From contig NZ_AP021874.1 in NCBI RefSeq assembly GCF_009688945.1, forward strand, positions 5,952,001-6,016,000: 64,000 bases of DNA, given 5' to 3'. Positions 39,728 to 48,292 of this stretch are shown here, piece after piece. The stretch comes from Desulfosarcina alkanivorans. Lineage in GTDB: Bacteria > Desulfobacterota > Desulfobacteria > Desulfobacterales > Desulfosarcinaceae. A program made the position numbers and the translations under genes. The number at the start of each line of letters is the position of its first letter. Within the stretch, counting starts at the first letter, position 1. Under the pieces are notes generated by a model. It worked only from the letters and a program-made list of their open reading frames with translations. It was not told the origin of the DNA and ran no database searches.

Positions 39728-41158
39728 TCAGTCGGAATCCAGCAGGAGCATCATCGTCGCCGGGGTGCTGCCGGCCCCGTCAACATACACCTCGTCCACC
39801 AGGGTCTTGATATATCCGTATTCACCGTCATCCAGATACACGCGCGACCTCAGCCCCCGGTGTTCCCCGTAAGGCGGGTATTGGGCGGTGTCCACGGGGT
39901 AGACAAAGGTTTCGCTGTCGCATTTGAAAATCAGCTTGCTGTCGGTGTATTGAAGGGAGATGGTGTAGTCCGTATCGGTATGGATGGGTGTTGAGAAGGG
40001 GTGCCATTCCAGGTCGGCCCACAGGCTTTCATCTGAACTGTCGGAGCGGCCCACATATGCTGCGGCCTCCATGCTGCCGTCGTCGTGCAGCTGCAGCCGC
40101 ATGTCGGCGAAGACATCCCCTTCGAAACCGTTATACGCCAGCCCGCTGCCCTCACCCCGGCTTTCATTGTAAAAGTATCCCTGGATCCTGAAGATGCCGC
40201 GTGCGCCGGTGGATACCTCACTGTCACTGTTGATCCGGACCCTGGCTTCGACATAGGTTGCATCGGCGTCCGACAGGTAGGCCGTCACCTGGGACCGCTG
40301 GTCGAACCCCTGCCGATGGAAACGGAGGCGCCCGCTCTCAATCTCCATTACGGATTCAAAAGAAGCCCACCGGGAGTCGTCCAGTTCGCTGTCGAAGGTG
40401 TCATAGGCGCTGGTCTGGCCGTTGATATATACATTGTCGATCGTGGCCGCGACGTAGCCGTTTCCTGCCGCGCCGTCAAAGCCATAGGCGCCCGTGGTCA
40501 GCCCCTTGAAGGCGTTGAACGGGTCCCTTTGCCGGGCGGGCCCCGAGTTGAAGGTGGCGTTGACCCCCGCCACCGTAAACGTAAATCCATTGGACCCGTC
40601 GTAGGCCAGTTCAACGGTGTAGCTGACGCCGTTCGTCAGCCCCGGTACCGCCAGCGTCCCGCTGCCCAGTTCGTTGAAGGTCGTGCTGTTGTCGTCCAAT
40701 ATTTCCGTGACCTCCCACCAGGCCTCCAGGCCGTTTCCGCGGTTGCCGATGTGAACACCGGCCCAGACGTCACCGGTGCTCCCGCCGGAGACCCGGGTGT
40801 TGTAAAAACGGCCGTTCACCCTGGCAAAGGCTTCCGGCGTGTCCCCGGAATCCAGGATCGTCTCATTGATGGTGACGTCACACCGGATGGTGTGAATCGT
40901 CGACTGGTTCTGGAACTGGAGGTGGTTCCTTGCAATCAGCCGGTTTGGGGTGTTGCCGATCCTGGATACCAATTTGCCGCCGGCCACCTCCCTGACCATT
41001 TCAGTGTAATCCGTCCACTGGTTCATCCATTTCTGATCATCGACATGCGCGCCTGAAAAGTTATCATAAAGCATTCGGGCGCTCACGATCTGCCCAAGCA
41101 GGAGCCCCTGAACAACAAAGGTCAAAAACCAGACCGCCATTCGTTTTTTCTTCAACAT
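39728..41158 (-). CDS. Exported beta-sandwich-like protein with LLLDSD tail
   Basis: A 476-residue protein. ATG 41158 sits five bases after AGGAGGTGATC, which is a textbook site. Signal peptide to about residue 28. Two similar halves of about 200 residues each start with a F(D/S)(N/S)F/DD(S/Q)(R/K)W block (YDNFSGAHVDDQKWMNQW and YDTFDSELDDSRWASF) and contain VEARVRINSDSE-like strands, suggesting concanavalin-like carbohydrate-binding domains. A matching YVNGQPYEDFDLTDISQLDSS domain exists in the giant exported protein. It ends TPATMMLLLDSD. Confidence 0.82.
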   Translation of the reverse strand: MLKKKRMAVWFLTFVVQGLLLGQIVSARMLYDNFSGAHVDDQKWMNQWTDYTEMVREVAGGKLVSRIGNTPNRLIARNHLQFQNQSTIHTIRCDVTINETILDSGDTPEAFARVNGRFYNTRVSGGSTGDVWAGVHIGNRGNGLEAWWEVTEILDDNSTTFNELGSGTLAVPGLTNGVSYTVELAYDGSNGFTFTVAGVNATFNSGPARQRDPFNAFKGLTTGAYGFDGAAGNGYVAATIDNVYINGQTSAYDTFDSELDDSRWASFESVMEIESGRLRFHRQGFDQRSQVTAYLSDADATYVEARVRINSDSEVSTGARGIFRIQGYFYNESRGEGSGLAYNGFEGDVFADMRLQLHDDGSMEAAAYVGRSDSSDESLWADLEWHPFSTPIHTDTDYTISLQYTDSKLIFKCDSETFVYPVDTAQYPPYGEHRGLRSRVYLDDGEYGYIKTLVDEVYVDGAGSTPATMMLLLDSD

Positions 41159-41864
41159 GATCACCTCCTGTGATGTTGGTTCAACGTCGCTTTTTAAAGC
41201 GGGTGGTGCGAATAAACCGATGGTGGCTCAACGTGAACTGACCAGATTCGCCGGCCGGGCACCTGTTGGCCTTTTTGGGAAAGAAGGGCCTCTGCCCGAA
41301 ACGGAGTATGAACATTCTGATCGTTTTTCCGATCTTCAGCTGTGCGCGCAAAGCCAGGGCAGGATCAACTAAAAAAGGATACTGTATCAAGGCCGTTTTG
41401 ATGTCAACATCCATTTTTGTCGATGGATTTTTCACTTTTGACATGCTCACTGCTCAAAAAACAATCGCTCGCCTTTCAGACATTCTTTTCACTGCAACAA
41501 GATAGAGAACTTTAACCCGGTAAAAAAAGCGAGGTGCGATGAACTGGTTTAATGTCGAGTTGATCTGACACCGCGCATGAATCAGCGGGGCCGGCCGGAT
41601 CAACTGCGTGCAACAATCACATAGTCCTTGACCCCGGCAGAATACTTACCCTATATTTTGTGTTGGGTTCATCTTCACCCTTCTTATTCTGACCCACCGT
41701 GCTAACACCTGAACCGGAAACCCGTTGCGGACGGGTACAACTGTTTTCCGATTCCCTCACGCGCCTATTCAGGCTCAATTCTGGCACCACTCCCGGCTTC
41801 TCATTTTTCATGAGATCGGAAATTTAAAACCACATGCCTGAACCAATTAAATAAGGGGGCAAAC
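41159..41864. other. Intergenic region
   Basis: About 700 bp, lower in GC than its surroundings, with no convincing gene on either strand. It must hold the promoters of the divergent flanking genes. Confidence 0.45.
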
Positions 41865-43796
41865 ATGAAGCGCGTGTATCAGATTGTTTTTGCATTGGTT
41901 ATTACCGCCCTGTGGGGCTCGACAGCGACCGCAGCAGATTGGTGTCAAGCAGCCAAACTGACCGCCAGCGATGGTGCGTTTATGGATCAGTTCGGGGCTT
42001 CAGTCTCTATTGACGTTGACGCGTTGGTGATCGGGTCGCGATATGACGATGGCAATCAAGGCTCGGCCTATGTCTTTGAAAAACCGGCCGGCGAATGGTG
42101 CGATATGACCGAGACGGCCAGGCTGACGGCCAGTGACGGTGCGGCCAATTTCCAGTTCGGCTGCAGCGTGGCCATCAGCGGTGATGTCGTGGTTGTCGGT
42201 GCTCGAGGAAGCAACGGGTACATGGGGGCAGCCTATGTGTACGTGAAACCGGCAGGCGGCTGGAGCGATATGACCGAAACCGCCATACTTGCCGCCAGTG
42301 ATTGCGCTGCGTCCAAAGTATTCGGCAGCTCCGTGGCCATCTGTGGCGATACGGTCGTGGTCGGTGCCGATGGCGACACCGACAATGGCTATAAGTCCGG
42401 TGCGGCGTATGTTTTTGAAAAACCTGTGGGGGGCTGGCACAATATGACCGAGACCGCCAAGCTGACTGCCAGCGACGGCGCTGCATATGATGATTTTGGC
42501 GCTTCTGTGTCTATCAGCAACGACACGGTCGTGGTCGGAGCGAATGGCGATGACCTGATCTGGGCGGGGCAGGGCTCCGCCTATATTTTTGTTCGACCTT
42601 CAGGCGGCTGGACCGGTATGACCGAGACCGCCAAGCTGACTGCCAGTGACGGATCCGCATCGGATTATTTTGGCGCATTCGTGTCTGTCGAAGCGGACAC
42701 GGTAGCGGTTGGTGCACCCGGTGTCGATATCACCAATGATGTGACCATCCATGACGTGGGCCGTGTATACGTCTTTGAAAAACCCGCAGGCGGTTGGGGC
42801 ACCATGACCGAAACGGCCAAGCTGGCTGCCAGTGACGGTGATGCAAACAGCGGTTTCGGCGCCTCGCTTGACATTGGTCTGGATACGGTGGCGGTCGGAG
42901 CATGGGCAAGCAACGGCTACATCGGCGCAGTCTATATTTTTGAAAAATCAGCGGAAAGCTGGACGGATATGACTGAATCCGCCAGGCTGACGGCCACCGA
43001 CGGGGCGGCCTATGATGATTTCGGCTATTCTGTGGGCATCAGTCAGGAAACGGTGGTAGCAGGCGCGCACCTGGACGACGACAATGGCAACGCTTCCGGC
43101 TCGGCTTATGTATTTACCGCTTCAGCGTCACCGCCGGACTGTGACTATCTGTTGCAGGATACCCACGGATACCAGTGGTGCCTGGACGTGGTCCTCGAGG
43201 ACAGCGTGGGGCTTTATATGGAAGGGACCTGTGATACGGGCACGCCGCCGGCCAGACAGGGGCAGGCCCTGTACAACTGGAGCGGGCACCTGGCCATGAA
43301 AGCCGGACAGGTCAGCGATGGGCAACTGATCCAATACCACATGCGCTGGGGGCAGTCCGGCATGTGGATCGACCAGACCGGCGCCTGCGGTCAGGTTGAC
43401 GTCAGCATGATATCCTCTGCCGGCAGCCGGGCCCCCTTTGCCGCGCCAGGCAAAGGCCCCATCCCGGAAGAAAGGGCTGCATCCGGTATGCTCGACGCCC
43501 GTGAGGCCCAGGGTGACGAAGACTACTGCCTGGCGGATTCCGACGGGAACCTGTGGTACCTGTATGAAATCGCCCGGGACGACCGGGGCATCTTTTTTAC
43601 CGGGACCTGTGACGCGGGCAGCGAAACCCTGGACGTCATGGCCACCTATGTCTGGCCCAGAAGCGGTCTGGCGCTGACCGCCTATAATGGCAGTGCACCG
43701 AACAGGCTCTGCAGTTTCCGGTGGTACCGGACCGGCCAGTGGATCAATTCATCCGGGGCCATGAACACCCTGGCCATTGATTATTGCAGCCCATGA
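41865..43796 (+). CDS. Exported FG-GAP (integrin-alpha-like beta-propeller) protein
   Basis: A 643-residue protein with a signal peptide (residues 1-24, ending AAD). Seven repeats of about 54 residues with the pattern LTASDGAA..DFG.SVSIS.DTVVVGA...GSAYVFEKPAGGW form a seven-bladed propeller (residues 25-415). Two related C-terminal repeats follow (YLLQDTHGYQWCLDVV and YCLADSDGNLWYLYEI). It ends AIDYCSP, without the LLLLD tail. Probably a surface adhesion or sensing protein. Confidence 0.85.
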   Translation: MKRVYQIVFALVITALWGSTATAADWCQAAKLTASDGAFMDQFGASVSIDVDALVIGSRYDDGNQGSAYVFEKPAGEWCDMTETARLTASDGAANFQFGCSVAISGDVVVVGARGSNGYMGAAYVYVKPAGGWSDMTETAILAASDCAASKVFGSSVAICGDTVVVGADGDTDNGYKSGAAYVFEKPVGGWHNMTETAKLTASDGAAYDDFGASVSISNDTVVVGANGDDLIWAGQGSAYIFVRPSGGWTGMTETAKLTASDGSASDYFGAFVSVEADTVAVGAPGVDITNDVTIHDVGRVYVFEKPAGGWGTMTETAKLAASDGDANSGFGASLDIGLDTVAVGAWASNGYIGAVYIFEKSAESWTDMTESARLTATDGAAYDDFGYSVGISQETVVAGAHLDDDNGNASGSAYVFTASASPPDCDYLLQDTHGYQWCLDVVLEDSVGLYMEGTCDTGTPPARQGQALYNWSGHLAMKAGQVSDGQLIQYHMRWGQSGMWIDQTGACGQVDVSMISSAGSRAPFAAPGKGPIPEERAASGMLDAREAQGDEDYCLADSDGNLWYLYEIARDDRGIFFTGTCDAGSETLDVMATYVWPRSGLALTAYNGSAPNRLCSFRWYRTGQWINSSGAMNTLAIDYCSP

Positions 43797-44014
43797 CGGC
43801 GGCGTCCGTCCTATCACGAGCTTGCCGGACGCTAACCCACCATTTTAGCAGCGCCGGTGGCCCGGGCGGCATTTGAATTGTCGCTGCAACGGGGCAGCCT
43901 GGCCCGATCACGATCCTTTCCCCAGAAAGCGCGGAACGGTTTTTCCCGGAAGCGGGATGAGGCGTGACCAGGATAAGGGCCTCTGGTGAAAAGGGCAAGC
44001 GTAAGGAGGAAGGA

Positions 44015-45145
44015 ATGAAAATTCGGTTAATGCGGTTTGCGGCAGTGGTCCTGGGGGGCGCGATTCTTTTTATGCAGCCGGACGCTGAGGCCTGCACCAC
44101 TTTCCAGCTCACACATGAAGGACAGGTGTTCGTGGGAAAAAATTATGATTGGATGGTGGAAGACGGTCTGATAATCGTCAACAAGCGCGGGGTTTCCAAA
44201 ACCGCTTTCCAGGCCGCGGTGGACAACACCGGCCTGGGAACACCGGCAACCTGGACGTCAAGGTATGGAAGCATTACTTTCACCCAATATGGACGAGAGT
44301 TGGGACCGGGCGGTATGAACGAGGCCGGACTCGTCGTCGAGTCCATGGGGCTTTTTCGCAACACACCGAACCGGAAATATCCGGAGCCGGACGACAGGGA
44401 CTCTGTCCTGGCCGGGCAGTGGCGGCAGTACCAGCTCGATAATTTTGCGACTGTCAAAGAAGTGATCGAAAGTGACGCCATTCTCAGAATCAGGCCACAA
44501 AAGGGGATTCACTCTCATTTCATTGTCAGCGACAGGCAAGGCAATTGCGCTACAATCGAATTCCTTGACGGGGAAATGGACTGCCACACAGGAGAGACAC
44601 TGCCCTACCGTGCCTTGACCAACAACACCTATGCGCTTTCACTGGACTGCCTGAAGAACGATACGATCCCCGAGCCGGACCAGTTCAAATCCATCGAGCG
44701 GTTCATTCGCGCCGCCAAAATGGTTGAAGACTACCATCCCGGGACTTCGGCGGCACCCGTCGACTATGCCTTCGAAATTCTGAAAAGCGTGAGTTGGCGT
44801 GTAGACCGGGAGTGGAACGGCACCCCGTTTACAAGCAACACCCGGTGGAGCATCGTCTACGACCAGAAAAACCGGCGCATCAATTTCAGAACCCACGGCA
44901 ATCCCAGGATACGCGTCATCCGCCTGGATGCATTTGATTTTTCGTGCAAAACGCCCGTTAAAGTTCTCGATGCAACCGCGGCCCTCTCCGGGGATGTATC
45001 AGACAAGTTCGTCGACTACACCCGGCAGGTCAATCGGGATCTGATTGAAAACGCCTTCACCAAAACCGTATTCTTCCCGAGTTATTCGGCCACCCAGCTG
45101 GATGTCCTCGCCGATTATCCGGAAACCTTTGTGTGTGAGCACTGA
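44015..45145 (+). CDS. Exported Ntn-type linear amide hydrolase (choloylglycine/penicillin V acylase family)
   Basis: A 376-residue protein; ATG 44015 follows AAGGAGG. A signal peptide ends at EA, exposing Cys28 in CTTFQLTHEGQVFVGKNYDW. That Cys is the N-terminal nucleophile of the Ntn-hydrolase cholylglycine/PVA family, and GKNYDW holds the following conserved Asp. The substrate class is linear amides such as bile-salt conjugates, penicillin V or N-acyl-homoserine lactones; the last is the most plausible for a free-living bacterium, by inference. Confidence 0.88.
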   Translation: MKIRLMRFAAVVLGGAILFMQPDAEACTTFQLTHEGQVFVGKNYDWMVEDGLIIVNKRGVSKTAFQAAVDNTGLGTPATWTSRYGSITFTQYGRELGPGGMNEAGLVVESMGLFRNTPNRKYPEPDDRDSVLAGQWRQYQLDNFATVKEVIESDAILRIRPQKGIHSHFIVSDRQGNCATIEFLDGEMDCHTGETLPYRALTNNTYALSLDCLKNDTIPEPDQFKSIERFIRAAKMVEDYHPGTSAAPVDYAFEILKSVSWRVDREWNGTPFTSNTRWSIVYDQKNRRINFRTHGNPRIRVIRLDAFDFSCKTPVKVLDATAALSGDVSDKFVDYTRQVNRDLIENAFTKTVFFPSYSATQLDVLADYPETFVCEH

Positions 45146-45151
45146 CCCCTT

Positions 45152-45265
45152 CGTCACGGGCCGGGCATCGCAGCCATCGGCGGAAGCTGGGTCTGTGGCT
45201 GTCACAGCGCAGCGAGTTCCACAGACCCCGCCGATGGAGAGAAGCGCAGGGGTTAACCCGTGACG
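45152..45265. repeat. Nested inverted repeat A
   Basis: CGTCACGGG pairs with CCCGTGACG at the outside, CCATCGGCGG with CCGCCGATGG and GGGTCTGTGG with CCACAGACCC inside. It starts a few bases after the amide hydrolase stop and could terminate it. Confidence 0.7.
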
Positions 45266-45279
45266 CGGGCGGATTCTTA

Positions 45280-45388
45280 GCAGGCGCTCACAGGGCACCG
45301 CATCTGCTTCGTTACCGGGCATTTGAAGTACAACGTGTACGTCTTCATGCCCGACGCCTTGCATCTGCGGCCCCCTGTAAACGCCTGC
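45280..45388. repeat. Nested inverted repeat B
   Basis: GCAGGCG pairs with CGCCTGC at the ends; GGGCAT with ATGCCC and GAAGTAC with GTACGTCTTC lie inside. It is directly adjacent to repeat A, a long branched structure outside any gene. Confidence 0.65.
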
Positions 45389-45734
45389 AATTCGGTGCTT
45401 TCAATGTATTGATCATCTCAGCCCTATGAACGGGTAGGATTCTTTTGTTTCGTTTTCCTGGCCGTGCAAGAAAATGAAAAAACCAGCTTTCACCAACCAT
45501 GTTTCCAGTTCCCGGACTGTTATGAAATGATTCCTTAAACCGATCTTTTGGCCCCGACCAACGCGTGCCATTGCTCAGTATTCCGCTTAAAGTGCAGGTG
45601 TTGACCCTGAAGCTGAACGCGCCTCACCGGCCGGATGGAAATTCACTGCCGGCGGGCCGTTCTGAAAGGGGCCATTGCAGCCTGCGGCATGCAGATCCGG
45701 TATCTAACCACATCGTCATTGCCGTTTTGGCCGG

Positions 45735-46763
45735 CTATGTTTTACCCCACTTCTGAAGCCATTTCCGCTTTACCTCCCGGTTCACCGCATATAGTGGCCA
45801 CTCCCCGTTCAGCGTTTTTATTACCTGCGTCATCGCCTTGTGCCAGAACTCGGGTGAATCGGAGGACGTGGAATACCAGGCGCTGTGGCCGGTCAAAATG
45901 ACGTTGGGCATCTTCAGCAAAGGGTTGTCGGCAGCAATGGGTTCGTCCACAGTGGTGTCGATCCCCGCCCCGGCGATGCGGTTCTCCCGAAGCGCCTCCA
46001 CCAGGGCCGATTGATCCACAATTTCCCCTCGGGCCGTGTTGATCAGATAACAGGTCGGCTTCATTTTCTGAAATGCCCCACGGTCAAACATGTTAACTGA
46101 GGATTTCGTGAGCGAGGCGTTGATGCTGATGAAGTCCGAGGTTTCAAGAAGCGTATCGAAGTCCACAGGTGTGACGCCAAGGCTCAAAATGGCAGGATCC
46201 GGAACACTTGGCGCATGGGCGATCACGTTCATTCCCAACCCTTTGATTTTGAGCGCCGTCACCACGCCGATTCTCCCCATCCCGACAATGCCGACAGTCT
46301 GGTCACGCATACGGAAAACGGGATGGATGACGTCGGCGATATCCTTTCTTCTCATGGGAACGAAATTCACGCTTTTTTGCCGAACCGCCCGATCCACTGA
46401 AAACAGTTTCCGGCCCAGGGCAAGGATAAGGGCTACGACCAGCCCCGATACTTCGTCAATGCAATAGTCCGGGGTGTTGGTGACAACGATGCCATTGTCG
46501 GTGGCGGCAGCCAGGTCGATCCTGCCGTATCCTACGCCCAGACTGGCCACGATGCGACACCCGGCCATCGCATTCAACACCTTGGCCGTCCAGGACTGTA
46601 CCGGCCCTGAGCCAATTACCGCATCGGCATCCTTCGCACAGTGGATGAGTTCATCCTCCGTTCGGGCCATGACGTTGGTGAGCGAGGCGCCCGTGGATTC
46701 AAGAAGGCTTTCTCCAAAATCCATACCCGAAACGTGAATCGTATTCACTACCTTGAATTTCAT
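45735..46763 (-). CDS. D-isomer-specific 2-hydroxyacid dehydrogenase
   Basis: A 342-residue NAD-dependent oxidoreductase. The dinucleotide loop is VGIVGMGRIG (residues 157-166). The catalytic residues are seen in order: Arg in NTARGEIVD, Glu in TTVDEPIA, His in LTGHSAWYS. The Tyr after His is unusual but occurs in CtBP/phosphonate dehydrogenase relatives. Substrate unknown. It is the last standard-style gene before the cassette array. Confidence 0.9.
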   Translation of the reverse strand: MKFKVVNTIHVSGMDFGESLLESTGASLTNVMARTEDELIHCAKDADAVIGSGPVQSWTAKVLNAMAGCRIVASLGVGYGRIDLAAATDNGIVVTNTPDYCIDEVSGLVVALILALGRKLFSVDRAVRQKSVNFVPMRRKDIADVIHPVFRMRDQTVGIVGMGRIGVVTALKIKGLGMNVIAHAPSVPDPAILSLGVTPVDFDTLLETSDFISINASLTKSSVNMFDRGAFQKMKPTCYLINTARGEIVDQSALVEALRENRIAGAGIDTTVDEPIAADNPLLKMPNVILTGHSAWYSTSSDSPEFWHKAMTQVIKTLNGEWPLYAVNREVKRKWLQKWGKT

Positions 46764-47489
46764 TTTTGCACCTCCCCTATCGCCAATCGACGTGATTGGT
46801 GATCTCTATTTGTTCGTAATTGTCATGCGCTCCCTTTTCGGCAGGACAATTACGATTCAAGAATGATTAATTTATAAAAATTCAAGTCGTTAAGAAGGCT
46901 GGCAACAATTGTGAGGTTCGATGATGTCCTGTCAGGCGGCAGGAAAGATAAAAATAGCGGGCGGTTCGAAAAAGCGCTTTTCGTTTCCCATAAAGAAGTG
47001 ATGATCCAGTGATAAATTTTAAAACATAAAACGGATACGGGTCAAGCCCCTGGCCAATGATGTTTAAAAACCGGACCGGGAGTCGGATATGCGGTCCAAA
47101 GAGGTGAAAAAAGAGTCAAGAGACATCAGCATCGGTTGATGACCAAAAAAAATTGATAATTGAGGCTGTCCCTGTAATTCACGAGTTTATTTGACAATCG
47201 CAGCATTTATTGGATATAGCCCAATAAGCAAAACGAGAATAAAAAATGAGATAGATCATATTCATATGGGGTTCAGGGCCAGATACAAGAATTCGACCCT
47301 GCCTGATGACTATCGATCTCAATATATCTGGAATTTTTTGGTCAATGATCGACCACCATATATAGCGGTGTTCCACATTTTTTTAAAAATCAAGACTGTC
47401 CATTTTTTCGTTATAATATGCTGATAGAATGAAAGTATGGACATCTATTGTAATTGATATCATGGAAAAATTTTCCATCTATCAACACT
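46764..47489. other. Left boundary of the cassette array
   Basis: AT-rich region without an integrase gene or clear attI. It contains a sigma70-like promoter TTGACA (47191) - 18 nt - TATAGC (47215) reading into the array, and the palindrome ATGGAAAAATTTTCCAT at 47463. I find no other gene. Confidence 0.45.
47191..47220 (+). promoter_or_regulatory. Candidate sigma70 promoter for the array
   Basis: TTGACA at 47191-47196, 18-nt spacer, TATAGC at 47215-47220. It points toward the cassettes and could serve as a Pc-like promoter; the -10 is not ideal. Confidence 0.35.
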
Positions 47490-47675
47490 GATAAGCTGGA
47501 CCGCTCCGCGCTCCAGCTTATCGTCGCCGGCTGCTTCGCCATGGGCCTGAACGTGTCGCGCTGCGCGCTCCACTTATCAGGCCCATGGAGCCGACTGCGA
47601 TTCTCGCCTCCGGCCCGAAATAAAAACCATTTCGTCCCGGAGCCTGCGAGTCTCGCGGCTCATCCGGCGACGTTA
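47490..47675 (+). repeat. Constant module copy 1 (182 bp) followed by GTTA
   Basis: First copy of the 182-bp module GATAAGCTGGA...CCGGCGAC, followed by GTTA. Unlike the others, no clear attC left arm precedes it. It forms three hairpins: GATAAGCTGGA/TCCAGCTTATC, CATGGGCCTGA/TCAGGCCCATG and an outer GTCGCCGG/CCGGCGAC stem. Confidence 0.9.
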
Positions 47676-47688
47676 AGCGGCAAAAACA

Positions 47689-48291
47689 ATGACTGCAATG
47701 TCTTTAACAAAAGAAGAATTAAAAACGCTTGCATCAAGTCACTCAGGTTTCTTAGGGCTTGATTTATCAAGAATTAGCAGTGTGTTTATTGCTCAAACAT
47801 TTCAAATGCAGGCAAATCGTGTAATTAATGTTATTCAAATGCTTGATGAAGTCAGATATTTGGAAGGAATAAAAGAATCATCTTCAACAAAAAAGACAGA
47901 ATTATTCAGGCATCCACCTTTAAAAGGATTAAGGAAAAAACATTTTTTGGATTCTCAGTTTATACCACAGAATATGGATTCACATTATGGATTCAGTTAC
48001 GGTGGCAACAAAAATTTGGATAAAACGATTAATGAGTTAATACAACAGAACAAATCTGGATGGATTGATGATGAATTCATTGGGGAGCTGTCTCATAGGA
48101 TAACATTTGGAGCCATCGAAGAAAGAGCAAGAATTAAGAAACTGACAGGAGAATGGATAGTTTTCCAAATATATCAGAATAAAAACTACTATCTTACTCT
48201 AGGATCTCATGATGAAGGTGATGAACGTATATGGGAGAGAGTAAAAGACGTTTATGATCTTGATTTCCCATTCCTAGCGAACAGCGCTTAA
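47689..48291 (+). CDS. Cassette 1: hypothetical protein
   Basis: A 200-residue AT-rich cassette gene starting 14 bases after the GTTA core and ending in the TAA that is part of the following TAAC core. There is no strong ribosome site. I do not recognise the family; it is mixed alpha/beta with no signal or membrane segment. Start and stop fused to the cassette cores are typical for integron cassette genes. Confidence 0.75.
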   Translation: MTAMSLTKEELKTLASSHSGFLGLDLSRISSVFIAQTFQMQANRVINVIQMLDEVRYLEGIKESSSTKKTELFRHPPLKGLRKKHFLDSQFIPQNMDSHYGFSYGGNKNLDKTINELIQQNKSGWIDDEFIGELSHRITFGAIEERARIKKLTGEWIVFQIYQNKNYYLTLGSHDEGDERIWERVKDVYDLDFPFLANSA

Positions 48292-48292
48292 C

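Noticed and set aside
47191..47424. A 77-residue forward frame at the left edge of the array
   Set aside because: It overlaps the candidate promoter, has no ribosome site and no recognisable features.
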